From: Stygiolobus caldivivus
Lineage (GTDB): Archaea > Thermoproteota > Thermoprotei_A > Sulfolobales > Sulfolobaceae
Length of the DNA: 64,000 bases
Assembly (NCBI RefSeq): GCF_019704315.1
Contig: NZ_AP024597.1
Span: 2,108,001 to 2,172,000 of the forward strand
Direction: 5' to 3'
Shown one piece after another: positions 35,237 through 44,189 of the stretch. The notes under the pieces are model-generated. The model was not told the DNA's origin and made no database searches. It saw nothing but the letters and a program-made list of their open reading frames with translations. Every line of letters starts with the position of its first letter. Position 1 is the stretch's first letter. The translations under genes were made by a program, and so were the position numbers.

Positions 35237-35742
35237 TTACAAAGGAACAGCTAATGAATGTGTTGCAACAGCTTTATGACGGAAAGCCCGTTGCTTTTTC
35301 TAAAATAAAAAGGAAGGTACGTGAGAGCCCAGAGACTATCGAAGAACTCTTGACTGAGTTAGAGGGAGAGGGGCTAATTAAGAGGTACGACGTTGGGGGA
35401 GGAAAGGCTTATGAGCCTGTTAAGAGCGACCCGACCGCTCAAATACTTTATATGCTCAAGGAAATAAAAGAAGAGTTAAAACGATTGGAAGTATTAGTGA
35501 CTGATAAGAATAGAATTGATTTCTCAATTTTTGATAAAATATATGATGAAGTTAAGGACAATTTAGGCTATGCATCACTACAATCTATACGTATAGAACT
35601 AGGGTTGTCCAGAGAAGAGTTCTACTCTAGGTTTAAGAACCACATAGAGTCCAATTATGACCTAATAGCAGGGGGAGAAGAGGGGTTAATGAAGAAGGGG
35701 GTAGTTTACGGGATAATAAAGAAGAGGGGTAATGGGAAATGA
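35233..35742 (+). CDS. winged-helix DNA-binding protein
   Basis: 169 residues. Residues about 1-65 form a winged helix: FSKIKRKVRESPETIEELL as helix-turn-helix, then GEGLIKRYDVGGGKAYEP as the wing. A coiled segment (MLKEIKEELKRLEVLV) may dimerise it. The C-terminal half (LQSIRIELGLSREEFYSRF) resembles a second winged helix. It is coupled by ATGA to the gene before and by a four-base overlap to the ATPase gene after. This suggests one complex or an adaptor for the ATPase; autoregulation is also possible. Confidence 0.7.
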   Translation: MITKEQLMNVLQQLYDGKPVAFSKIKRKVRESPETIEELLTELEGEGLIKRYDVGGGKAYEPVKSDPTAQILYMLKEIKEELKRLEVLVTDKNRIDFSIFDKIYDEVKDNLGYASLQSIRIELGLSREEFYSRFKNHIESNYDLIAGGEEGLMKKGVVYGIIKKRGNGK

Positions 35743-37091
35743 TATGTAATATCCCTAAGGTTACAGTTACCACGTGGTCGTCAGATAATATAGTCCTAGC
35801 AGGCCCTACCTATAGGCAATACCTCAACAAGTCTATAGATATTATTAACTCTAAGGATGTAGCGTCAATTATCGGCCAGCCTGGCATGGGGAAGACTACT
35901 ATCCTCAGGAAGGCTGAAGAGTCGTGCAAAGGTAAGATGTTCACTTTCTTCTTAGACTTAGCTAGTAAAAACGAGATAGAAGAAGAGTTCTGGAGTAGGA
36001 TAGACCGTTTTAAGTTAAGGGAGATAGTACTCCCTAAGATGGACAAGAAAAAATACGGCTACTCTTTCTTTAAAAAGCTTAGAGGCTTAAGTTTTGAAAG
36101 CCACTTAGAAGGGCTATGTAATAAGCTTAACGACCCGCTACTTAGGCTTTACTGTGTAGACTACAGTAAGGACTTTGACGGTATGTTAAGGCTAATCGGG
36201 GACTTAAAAGCGATTACCGACGTCGTCCTCTTTATAGATGAGGTGAGGGACTTCCACCTATCTAAAATACACAGACTGATAAACTCAGGGCTGGCAGTCC
36301 CAGTACTTATGGCAATACCTACTGATGCTTATAATAAAGTCACGGACCTAGCTATAAGGAGGAGGTTGGACGAGAGTAGGATAAGCCTAGACAGTGCATT
36401 AACATCTGAAGATATAAAGGAAATAATAGAAGCCTACTGTAAACCGCTTGCAGATGAGCTATACCCTATAATTTTGTCCATGTGGAACGGGAAGGAGCTA
36501 AACACGGTAAGTTCAATTTTACAGTACATAAAGAGTGAGGTGGACAAAGCTATAAATGCGTGTGGTAAAGAGGAAGTAGACTGTGTAAAAGAGAAAATTA
36601 AAAGCTCTTACACTTTGAAAGATGTCGAAAGCGACTCTAAAACACTAGAAAAGATGATAAGAGAAACTATAAATAGTCTTTCTAAAGAGCTGGAGATCTC
36701 ATACGTACACCCTAGGGGCAAAAGGGTCGAGATAAAAGGTAAAACTATAACCGTCGGGATCTTCTTTATTTATAACGAAATGGCTTACATAGGGCTGGTT
36801 AAGCTAATGAACAGTTCCGAGGTAGACTTAGAGGCCCAGCTGTTATCTTTTCTGGAGGTTGTGGAACATGATAAGAAGGAGTATAAGGTGGCTAAGAAAT
36901 TTATAATAACCAACGGTAAGATAGACGTACAAGGAGTTGAGACCGTTGAACTGTCTACACTAGAAGTGGTTAGGATTATCCGCGGGGACAACGTTATCTT
37001 GGACGAAAAGGTTAGAAATTTATTAAAGAACATCCTAATTCAGAAGGATACGAATACTGTAAAATCTCCTGAATCTGAAGTAGTGACATAA
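35739..37091 (+). CDS. P-loop ATPase of the archaeal AAA/STAND kind
   Basis: 450 residues. Walker A is GQPGMGKTT (about 47-55) and Walker B is VVLFIDEV (about 163-170), followed by an Arg-rich helix (AIRRRLDESR) that may hold the sensor arginine. After the ATPase and a helical region, residues about 320-435 form a beta-alpha-beta domain (KTITVGIFFIYNEMAYIGLV, KKFIITNG, VETVELSTLEVV) reminiscent of the degenerate nuclease-like domain of DUF234-type archaeal ATPases. That resemblance is by eye only. Coupled to the winged-helix gene. It is a candidate molecular switch of an uncharacterised DNA-linked system. Confidence 0.75.
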   Translation: MICNIPKVTVTTWSSDNIVLAGPTYRQYLNKSIDIINSKDVASIIGQPGMGKTTILRKAEESCKGKMFTFFLDLASKNEIEEEFWSRIDRFKLREIVLPKMDKKKYGYSFFKKLRGLSFESHLEGLCNKLNDPLLRLYCVDYSKDFDGMLRLIGDLKAITDVVLFIDEVRDFHLSKIHRLINSGLAVPVLMAIPTDAYNKVTDLAIRRRLDESRISLDSALTSEDIKEIIEAYCKPLADELYPIILSMWNGKELNTVSSILQYIKSEVDKAINACGKEEVDCVKEKIKSSYTLKDVESDSKTLEKMIRETINSLSKELEISYVHPRGKRVEIKGKTITVGIFFIYNEMAYIGLVKLMNSSEVDLEAQLLSFLEVVEHDKKEYKVAKKFIITNGKIDVQGVETVELSTLEVVRIIRGDNVILDEKVRNLLKNILIQKDTNTVKSPESEVVT

Positions 37092-37122
37092 TTTTTAAGG
37101 CTATGAGGCCTTAATACGTCTC

Positions 37123-37893
37123 GTGATCGATGCCAGAATTATAAATTTCCTGAGGCTTGCCGAAGCTTACAAAGGTGATCTAAGGCTCCTAGGGGAGTTA
37201 GAGTTATCTATAGGAAATATGAAAGTAATTTCGTCAGTAAATATAGATGAGGAAGACTTTAAAAACTTGTTAAAATTAGGAAATGATGATATAACTATTA
37301 GGGTTGGCGAAGGTTTCCTCTCTATTTATGATAATGTCGGGAAGAGGGAGCTGAGAGTATACAGTGAATTGAAGGAGTTGTTTAAAAAAGCCTTAGCTAT
37401 TTATGAACTACTTAAAGTACAAGCTCCATCTATCGTTGTGTTCCACGGTTCTAATTTATCGATAGTGAAGAGGGTAATAGGTTACGGGGTTAGGAAAATA
37501 GAGTATTTTGAAGCTACGGGTACGGTGGTCTTAAACGACTTGGTCGAGTTGACCAACTGGGATGAGAGGTGTTTGATCAATATTTTGCTCTATGCCGGTG
37601 ACGTGATCAAGCCCCTAAAAATTTCAGACTGTCAATACTACTTACCATTATTACCGCTATTAGTTCAAAGAGGGGGAATTTTTGAGAAGGATTATGCTGA
37701 GTTCGGATGTAATAAGGTATCTCCGCCTAATTTGAACCTTCTTAAGGTCATGTTAGAGAAAAATTTAAAAAATTGTTACCATATATCTGCTGGTCATCCT
37801 GACAAGAACATAGAAAAAATTAATTATATTGAAGCTAATTATGAAAGGGCTAGAGTATTTATAGTAGATGATAAAGTAAACGTTAGCACTTAA
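37123..37893 (+). CDS. protein of unknown function after the ATPase gene
   Basis: 256 residues, soluble, mixed alpha/beta. The GTG start lies about 30 bases after an A/T-rich box (AATTTTTAAG, 37090-37099), suggesting its own leaderless transcript, though the ATPase gene ends only 31 bases earlier. Visible segments are an amphipathic start, GVRKIEYFEATGTVVLNDL in the middle and several Cys in the second half (CLIN, CQYY, CNKV, CYHI). No family recognised. Confidence 0.65.
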   Translation: MIDARIINFLRLAEAYKGDLRLLGELELSIGNMKVISSVNIDEEDFKNLLKLGNDDITIRVGEGFLSIYDNVGKRELRVYSELKELFKKALAIYELLKVQAPSIVVFHGSNLSIVKRVIGYGVRKIEYFEATGTVVLNDLVELTNWDERCLINILLYAGDVIKPLKISDCQYYLPLLPLLVQRGGIFEKDYAEFGCNKVSPPNLNLLKVMLEKNLKNCYHISAGHPDKNIEKINYIEANYERARVFIVDDKVNVST

Positions 37894-37970
37894 ATATAGT
37901 GGTTAAGGACGCATAATAGCTTATAAGATGAGCAAACTTTAATAAGGAAGTGAAATAGAATAGACTAATT

Positions 37971-38318
37971 ATGAGCAGTTATAACCCAGGTTATAATCCA
38001 GTATACAATTATCCACAAGTAAATTACCCTCAAGCTAATCTGGTGAAATACGTAAGGGTTGGGGAAATTTATATGAGGGGAGTAGCTAAATTGTACTTAT
38101 ACTCCATGGGTCAAGTTTCTGTTTTATCTGCTCAAATAGATAGTACGCCATATGTTTCACAAGCTTTGTCCTCATACTATTTGATGAAAGGCTATAATGA
38201 AATTACTGTATACTTTTCAGGAATACTTAATTCCTTAAAAGTAGGTGAAAGGAGGACTGTTCTATTAACGACTGGGGACAAGGATGTAGTCGGTATACCC
38301 GCTGTCGTAGTGGGTTAA
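37971..38318 (+). CDS. small protein with Tyr/Pro/Asn-rich N-terminus
   Basis: 115 residues. The first 23 (SSYNPGYNPVYNYPQVNYPQ) are low-complexity Tyr/Pro/Asn, followed by a beta-rich domain (VAKLYLYSMGQVSVLSAQI, NEITVYFSGIL, RRTVLLTTGD). It has no signal peptide. It could be an extended adhesive or scaffold tail; the function is unknown. The stop overlaps by four bases the end of the convergent PadR-like gene. Confidence 0.6.
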   Translation: MSSYNPGYNPVYNYPQVNYPQANLVKYVRVGEIYMRGVAKLYLYSMGQVSVLSAQIDSTPYVSQALSSYYLMKGYNEITVYFSGILNSLKVGERRTVLLTTGDKDVVGIPAVVVG

Positions 38319-38660
38319 GTACTTTGTCTTTGATCATCCTTATTTTCTACGTCTTTGATCACTTTTTCTATAACTATATTTATATTCCTTAAAATTTCTA
38401 TATGTCTTATAAGAAATGCCTCACCGTCATCTGTAAGTATGTAAAAAACCTTTCTTTCTTCTTTCTGTTTTTCTACTACACCGTATCACTAGCCTCTTTA
38501 ACGTAGTAAAGACTAAGCTTTTTGGGATTTGTTTCCCGTATAGAGCCTGTAAATCTTTAACTATATCGGAAGCCCTAGCTCTCTTTCCCCTTTTATAAAT
38601 AACGAATGAGACAAATACTGGCAGGAGTCCTCGTAATATTATCATGCGTTCTCCTTTCAT
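38315..38660 (-). pseudogene. PadR-family transcriptional regulator with a frameshift
   Basis: The first frame (77 codons from 38660) reads a PadR-like winged helix: MIILRGLLPVFVSFVIYKRG, ASDIVKDLQALYG, KSLVFTTLKRLV. It then runs into out-of-frame basic residues. Shifting frame near 38487 gives YGVVEKQKEERKVFYILTDDG, the classic PadR wing, then AFLIRHIEILRN and a helical end, with TAA at 38315-38317. The rebuilt protein is about 115 residues, the usual PadR size. A one-base insertion or two-base deletion explains it. It could be a dead gene, a sequencing error or, less likely, recoding. Confidence 0.75.
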
Positions 38661-38825
38661 GTATATGAAATGATTAGAAAATCATATATTATAATTTTTT
38701 GCAATATACCTTAATTATATCAACAACTTTTTTTGTCAAAATCTATTGATACTAACCGGAATATATTCTACCCAGAATTCTAATTGATATATTTATTATA
38801 AAAAAGTAATGTGACTTAATATTGT

Positions 38826-40349
38826 TTATATCTTTTTTAATCGAATTTCTTTCAGCCCAGAATAAACCCCCCAAGGGTAAAATACCGCCAGAGATACTAA
38901 TGCTACAATAGCGGATGAAAGATAGAAATTGATCAAATTTAAAGCTCCGTCACTTCCCACATATGACATTAAAGTGAGGAATGCTATGTATACTATGTAC
39001 CAGAGCGAGTTAGTGAAGTTTTCTCTTACCTTAAATATAAGTCCGAAGATAATAGCTCCTATTGTCAGGAGTAATACGGCATAAGGCACAGAAGGCCAAC
39101 CAGACCAGAACACTATTAATGAAGCGGACACAAAAGCTATAGCCGCTATTACCTCACCTGCAGGGATAATTTTCTTTGTAACCCCTTGTTTTCTCAAGAC
39201 TGTCATTGCTATAGGGTTTACAGAAAACCCTAAATACCCGGCAATTACTGAATCGCTAATTAGGCCGTAAATAGTAGGGAGAGGCGAAGAAATATACGTT
39301 ACTATAGCCCCTACTATGGCGAACACTAAAAGTGCCCATGAGGGTATAGCATATTTTTGGTGTAGGTCTTCCATTACTTTTGGCATATATCCAGACCTAC
39401 TCATAGCGAATAAAACTCTAGTTCCTGCCCCCAGGTAAATATACCCCGTTACAAATGGACCTACAATACCTATAATTACCGTAAGTAATAGTAACAGATT
39501 AGCGTGGTAAGAGGAAGCGATATCTATAAATGGATTCCCTGGTAAGTTCCCTATCGAAGCCCAGTTGCCTTCACTTATACCTAACCCTTTCCAGTTCAAT
39601 GAGCCTACGAAGGCTATTGCAAAAAGTACGTAAATTAATGATTGCCCTATGACCGTTAAAATTATCCCCTCCTTAAGTTTTTTAGGTTCTTTAACCTCTT
39701 CGGCGTAATCCGGCAGGACTCTTATTCCACCAAAAGCGAACATTGCTAGCGGTACTGCAGAGAACACCCCAGCGACACCAAAAGGCAGGAACCCGTAGTT
39801 TGTGAAGTTACCTAAGTTAAACCCCACGAAAATAACCCCTAACGCTACGGCGATATACATGAGTAATTTTATTGTCCCGAATGTAAGAGTTGATTTCCCA
39901 AATGCTTTAACGCCAAAATAATTAAACGGTATAAAGAAGACCAGTAGGGCAACTCCTACCAGGACCCCTTGAATTGTAGGGACGTCTTGAGAATTTATAA
40001 GATATGGATAAAAATAGTTCAAGCCCTCTACAACAGCTAAAGCTTCAATGGGAGGGATAAATAAGTACCAGATTAGGTCAGCCATCGCGTTTATAAAGTT
40101 GGTAACCCTCCCGTGGCTATACAAGGCGTATCTAGAAGGTCCCCCGGCCTCAGGATATGTCAGTGATAGTTCTACATAAGTAAGACTTACAAAAAAGTAG
40201 AATATTGATCCGATTATCCAGCCTAATACTACACCCGGTCCAGCTACAGCTGCCATTCCCGCCGAACTGAAAAGGACTCCCGTACCTACGGCACCTGCAA
40301 TTCCGATTATGATAAGCTCCAGTAGGCCCAATTCTTTACGTAAAGGCAT
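38826..40349 (-). CDS. APC-superfamily amino acid permease
   Basis: 507 residues, twelve to fourteen hydrophobic helices. Helix 1 carries GIAGAVGTGVLFSSAGM, the typical unwound substrate segment, and helix 6 carries FAFGGIRVLPDYAEEVKEPKK, with the conserved Glu pair of the family. It carries an amino acid or related amine across the membrane. It is monocistronic on the minus strand, beside the PadR relic, and has an A/T-rich region upstream (40378-40400). It is longer than the permease at 19366-20697 through extra C-terminal helices. Confidence 0.88.
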   Translation of the reverse strand: MPLRKELGLLELIIIGIAGAVGTGVLFSSAGMAAVAGPGVVLGWIIGSIFYFFVSLTYVELSLTYPEAGGPSRYALYSHGRVTNFINAMADLIWYLFIPPIEALAVVEGLNYFYPYLINSQDVPTIQGVLVGVALLVFFIPFNYFGVKAFGKSTLTFGTIKLLMYIAVALGVIFVGFNLGNFTNYGFLPFGVAGVFSAVPLAMFAFGGIRVLPDYAEEVKEPKKLKEGIILTVIGQSLIYVLFAIAFVGSLNWKGLGISEGNWASIGNLPGNPFIDIASSYHANLLLLLTVIIGIVGPFVTGYIYLGAGTRVLFAMSRSGYMPKVMEDLHQKYAIPSWALLVFAIVGAIVTYISSPLPTIYGLISDSVIAGYLGFSVNPIAMTVLRKQGVTKKIIPAGEVIAAIAFVSASLIVFWSGWPSVPYAVLLLTIGAIIFGLIFKVRENFTNSLWYIVYIAFLTLMSYVGSDGALNLINFYLSSAIVALVSLAVFYPWGVYSGLKEIRLKKI

Positions 40350-40558
40350 CGATCACATATAGAGAGGCAAAGAATATATAATCTTTTTTAAATAACTCAT
40401 AAGATAATCTTATTAATCATATATTAATTAATTAATGTTAAATATTATCTATATTGGTTTTAAGTGTTTTTTAACCAAGAAAGAAATAGGTATTCATGTC
40501 GTGAAAGTTAGGTTTTCCCTAAGTCAAGTATATAAAATATGTGGGAGATAAGTCTAAT

Positions 40559-41377
40559 GTGAGAAGAACAGAACTGGGTTTTTGGAGCATATTTATAGTA
40601 ACTCTAGCTATGGCAATTATAGGTAGGAGCGTTACTCTTGGTACCGAATCGATACACGCACTAATTGACGGTTTAACCGTTTCTTTTTCTGCGTATACCA
40701 TAAAGATTATCAACAAGAAAAATAGCGTATATACTTACGGCTTTCATAGACTGGAAGTGTTCAGCTCATTAATGAATGTGTTAGTAGTAATAGTAGGTAG
40801 TTTGAGCGGAGCGATATTAGCACTATTTTTCCTATTCTCTGATGTTAAGGACAGCCCACTTGTCCTGATCCTAGCTTCCTTGTCGTCGCTCATAATCTCC
40901 TTATTAATCGTTAGATATAGTGAGGAAGAGGAAAAGAGTAACGGAGTTTTATTGCACGCGGTCCAAGACGGTATTGTATACTTAGTTGGTAGTGTAGCGG
41001 GCTTGTTAATATTGTTGACTAAGGATTATTATATAGACCCGCTAACTGCTATTATAGAAATCCCTCTAATATTAATCTCTTCCGTAAAGGTTCTGAGAAA
41101 TTCTTTCTATATATTAATGGAACGTTCGCCGGTTGACGTGAACGAGGTACGACAGCAGTTAAACGGAGTATTTGATAGTATAGACGATATACATGTGTGG
41201 AATTTGTGCGAACATATAGTAGTAGCTACCTTACACGTAAAGGAGAAACCTGACCTGACTCTGAGCGAGTTAGACAATAAGAGGGCCCTAGCGGAGGAGA
41301 TACTAAAGAGGAGGTTTAATGTTACCCATGTTACAATACAGTTTGAAAGCTCTAAAACGCATGACCATAATTTTTAA
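40559..41377 (+). CDS. cation diffusion facilitator (zinc/divalent metal efflux)
   Basis: About 272 residues. Two metal-site helices are present, HALIDG and HAVQDG (both H-x-x-x-D), together with TYGFHRLEVFSSLMN between helices 2 and 3, all signatures of CDF/SLC30 carriers. A cytoplasmic C-terminal domain (IDDIHVWNL, VTHVTIQFE) and a His-rich end (KTHDHNF) follow. It exports Zn or a similar ion against protons. TATATAAA at 40529-40536 predicts a transcript start at about 40560, so the GTG at 40559 is preferred over the GTG at 40541, which the same box could not serve. Confidence 0.85.
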   Translation: MRRTELGFWSIFIVTLAMAIIGRSVTLGTESIHALIDGLTVSFSAYTIKIINKKNSVYTYGFHRLEVFSSLMNVLVVIVGSLSGAILALFFLFSDVKDSPLVLILASLSSLIISLLIVRYSEEEEKSNGVLLHAVQDGIVYLVGSVAGLLILLTKDYYIDPLTAIIEIPLILISSVKVLRNSFYILMERSPVDVNEVRQQLNGVFDSIDDIHVWNLCEHIVVATLHVKEKPDLTLSELDNKRALAEEILKRRFNVTHVTIQFESSKTHDHNF

Positions 41378-41425
41378 AAATCTTGTAACAAAAAATTAAA
41401 TAACTAGTAGACATGATTGTTGATA

Positions 41426-41959
41426 ATGCCGTTTAAGGTCCTTTTAGTAGACTTTGACAACACTTTATTTAACACAGACCCTTGTGTAGAGCAAGCTTCC
41501 TTAGAACTCTGGGGAGAAAGGCTGAGCGGAGAAGAAATAAGGAAATCTAAGAGAAATGGAAAAAGCGCAGTATATTCATTAGCCTATACCAAGTACCATT
41601 ATTTAGCTAAACCAAACTTACCTCTAATAGAGTACCTAAAAGAGAGGATAAAACAAGGAGATAAGGTCTTCGTCCTTACTGCAAGGCATTGCTCGGTAAG
41701 GAATTATGTCGACATGTCTCTTCTGTCTCACGGGCTTATCGTGAACGGCGTCATCTGTAGGACAGACGATGAGATGAAAATGAGAGACGAGGAGTGGAAA
41801 GCGCAAATGATTTCAGTATTTAAAGGTGAAATAGAGGTCTATGACGATAAGGAAGAAAATCTAAAATATTTCCTTGATTTAAGGATAGGTGCTAAGTTAT
41901 TTCTAGTAAAAGCCTCAGAAATAATACCCTACCTTAATAAAGTGAACTCTACCTCATAG
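41426..41959 (+). CDS. HAD-superfamily hydrolase
   Basis: 177 residues from ATG 41426; the upstream TTG codons are unlikely starts. Motif I is DFDNTLF (nucleophile Asp), motif II is VLTARH (Thr) and motif IV is YDDKEEN (metal-binding Asp pair). A small helical cap lies between I and II. It probably removes a phosphate from a small molecule or nucleic-acid end; the substrate is not predictable. The end overlaps the convergent epimerase gene by 31 bases. Confidence 0.8.
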   Translation: MPFKVLLVDFDNTLFNTDPCVEQASLELWGERLSGEEIRKSKRNGKSAVYSLAYTKYHYLAKPNLPLIEYLKERIKQGDKVFVLTARHCSVRNYVDMSLLSHGLIVNGVICRTDDEMKMRDEEWKAQMISVFKGEIEVYDDKEENLKYFLDLRIGAKLFLVKASEIIPYLNKVNSTS

Positions 41960-42708
41960 CTTACCGTTTCATTGGGTGATATGACTTTAAGGCCTAGCCC
42001 GTTATGATATGCGTCAGGGGCTCCGCTCATAGGTTCTACAGCTACAGCACCTTGCACTGTGTATAATTGTATATAGTCCAAGTTTTTCTTCCTAATCCTA
42101 ATGGTAGAGTAGCTTGATGAAAGGGTTATATTTTCTTCCGGTAGATAAAAGCAGTCATCATATTGCTTATTTATGATCTCATCGTCTTGCATTTCACCCG
42201 TAGGGATCTTATCCTGGCTTATGCACTTCCTTGCCTTATTCGGCATTAAGCTCCATTCCCCCTTTACTATAAAATAGGGGTGAAAACCGACAGTTAGAGG
42301 TGCGTCGGATTTTCCTATATTTGTTATCCCAAGGTTTACTAGAAACGAATGCGAGTTTATTTTATACTCCACCACTATTTGTAAGATAGTAGGATACCCT
42401 TCGGAGTTTAAGACCAGTGATAGCTCAACTTCATTTTCCCTAACCCTCTTTACATCCCATACCTTGTCCATTACTAACCCGTGAATCGCATTTCCTTCAC
42501 TGTTTAATGGGAGGGAGTATTCCTTGCCCTTCCAAACGTATTTCCCACCTTTCACTCTGTTGGCATAAGGTATCAGTAATGCCATCCCGCCCCTTGTTTG
42601 CCTCTCTTTACCCTCTAACAAGACGGGTTTCCCGTTTAATGTCAGGTGGTATAGGTATGCTCCCTTTTCTAGGATTATAGCCCTAGACGAATCATTTAGT
42701 ATTTCCAC
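41929..42708 (-). CDS. aldose 1-epimerase (galactose mutarotase family)
   Basis: 259 residues, beta-rich. IPYANRVKGGKY is the conserved sugar-binding loop, GNAIHG holds the first active His, VGFHPYF the second, and AVEPMSGAPDAY the catalytic Glu. It interconverts alpha and beta anomers of aldoses in the cytoplasm. It is somewhat shorter than the 300-350 residues of typical GalM, like other archaeal members. Monocistronic; 3' overlap with the HAD gene. Confidence 0.85.
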   Translation of the reverse strand: MEILNDSSRAIILEKGAYLYHLTLNGKPVLLEGKERQTRGGMALLIPYANRVKGGKYVWKGKEYSLPLNSEGNAIHGLVMDKVWDVKRVRENEVELSLVLNSEGYPTILQIVVEYKINSHSFLVNLGITNIGKSDAPLTVGFHPYFIVKGEWSLMPNKARKCISQDKIPTGEMQDDEIINKQYDDCFYLPEENITLSSSYSTIRIRKKNLDYIQLYTVQGAVAVEPMSGAPDAYHNGLGLKVISPNETVSYEVEFTLLR

Positions 42709-42737
42709 AAAATCATCACTATTAGTTTAAAAAATTC

Positions 42738-43151
42738 TTAACTTAAAATAGTTGATGCATACCCGCCTACAAAACCGTTGATTACGTTAAAGGCTATAAT
42801 CAGCCCTATGTAAGTCTGGGGATAAGGTACATGAAACGCATAAGGTAAAATTGAAAATATGAGATAGCCTACTCCTACATAAATCCCTAGCCTCCTTATT
42901 CCTCCTAGCTCTTCTCGGATTACTTTAGATCTGACTGGAGTTACGAATGCTATGATACCCGCTAGCATTATTATCTGTATTATTCCGAGGGCTGGGGATT
43001 GAAAAATCGAAATTATGGGAGAGATAGATATATCTGTGGGCGGGTAAAATAACTTCACGATACCCGCTAAAATAGCCATAACTATTGTTATTACGAACGA
43101 GAACCCTATCCCAGTCAGTACATTCCAGCCTAATTCTCTACTGTTGATCAT
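42738..43151 (-). CDS. membrane protein partner of the SPFH protein
   Basis: 137 residues with four hydrophobic helices, one in the first 30 residues (NVLTGIGFSFVITIVMAILAG) and a Gly-rich last one (NVINGFVGGYAS). Its start overlaps the SPFH gene by 14 bases, so the two are translated from one message. No family recognised. The likely role is to hold or recruit the SPFH protein at the membrane. Confidence 0.65.
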   Translation of the reverse strand: MINSRELGWNVLTGIGFSFVITIVMAILAGIVKLFYPPTDISISPIISIFQSPALGIIQIIMLAGIIAFVTPVRSKVIREELGGIRRLGIYVGVGYLIFSILPYAFHVPYPQTYIGLIIAFNVINGFVGGYASTILS

Positions 43152-44103
43152 CTCTAGTCCCAGACGTCTTTACATCTCCGAAAATCTGTTTTATAGCTGT
43201 CTGGAGAGCTGGAGACGAACTGGTAACAATTCCCCCGCTCCCCGTACCCGGTGCTTGTCCAGGATTGCCACCGGTCATTATTCCAGTCATATAAGGTGAC
43301 CCGCCACTTACGACAATTGTAGATAGGTCTGGGAAATAGGGGATCCCTAAGGCCATGTTCACACTAGCGGGGTCGCTCTTCTCGGCTAATATCCTTGCTA
43401 GCCCTAACCTCACTGCGTCATATATTTCGATCCCTAGATCTCTGAGCTGTAATATCCTTCTCAGCTCAGGGTCTTGTGGGATAAGTTTTATCATTCTTAC
43501 AGAAATTAGTTCAATCCCTATTTCTGATAAAAATGTTTTCAACCCAGCTGTTACTGCGGTGGTTATATCTCCAAATTTCTTAAATACATCTATTAGTTTT
43601 ACGTGGTTTAAGACTTGGCTTACTTCTTGGTCTACTATAGGTGATATATAAGCTGCTAGGTCAGCATCTCTGAAAAACTGCCCTCCAAACTGGACATTAG
43701 TGGCTAAGAGAGACGGGTTTTGGACCCTAAAGTACACTGCGACTTCATATTCCAGTGGGACTAGATCGTCAGTTTGGCTTACTCCTGCAAGCCTTACTTC
43801 ATGCCTCGTTGTAGACACGTAAAATATTACAGTATCGAAGGGGAGTTGGTTATATTTAAATCTTGATAGAAATGCAGATAAAGGGTTAGCAGGGGACTGT
43901 ATATTATGGCTCCCGGGCGGGAGTTCGGCAGCTATCTGTCCTTGGATTACTACTACGCATCTTTCTGTCGGTTGAACAATTATTATAGATTTAGATGTTA
44001 TATTTTCTTTGGGATACCTAAAAATTATTACATCTTGTCCCATCGCAGAGCTTCCGTTGTCCAACTCTGTCGAAACCACTTGACCTCTAATTGTGAATGA
44101 CAT
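43138..44103 (-). CDS. SPFH/band 7-domain protein
   Basis: 321 residues. The central domain has the stomatin/prohibitin pattern: VVVIQGQIAAELPPGSHNI at the N-terminal side, VAVYFRVQNPSLL, then the long helix around VDQEVSQVLNHVKLIDVFKKFG and ILQLRDLGIEIYDAVRLG. A Gly/Pro/Ser linker (about 270-300) and a short helical tail end it. It has no transmembrane helix, as in the YdjI-like branch of SPFH proteins. Members assemble into rings or scaffolds on membranes. Co-transcription with a four-helix membrane protein supports that role. The exact function is unknown. Confidence 0.8.
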   Translation of the reverse strand: MSFTIRGQVVSTELDNGSSAMGQDVIIFRYPKENITSKSIIIVQPTERCVVVIQGQIAAELPPGSHNIQSPANPLSAFLSRFKYNQLPFDTVIFYVSTTRHEVRLAGVSQTDDLVPLEYEVAVYFRVQNPSLLATNVQFGGQFFRDADLAAYISPIVDQEVSQVLNHVKLIDVFKKFGDITTAVTAGLKTFLSEIGIELISVRMIKLIPQDPELRRILQLRDLGIEIYDAVRLGLARILAEKSDPASVNMALGIPYFPDLSTIVVSGGSPYMTGIMTGGNPGQAPGTGSGGIVTSSSPALQTAIKQIFGDVKTSGTRDDQQ

Positions 44104-44189
44104 TTTATTTCGTCAAATTATTGTTTTATTCGTTCTGGATAAAAAACTTTATTCAACACACTAGACAATTTTAACCTAAAGAAATTACG

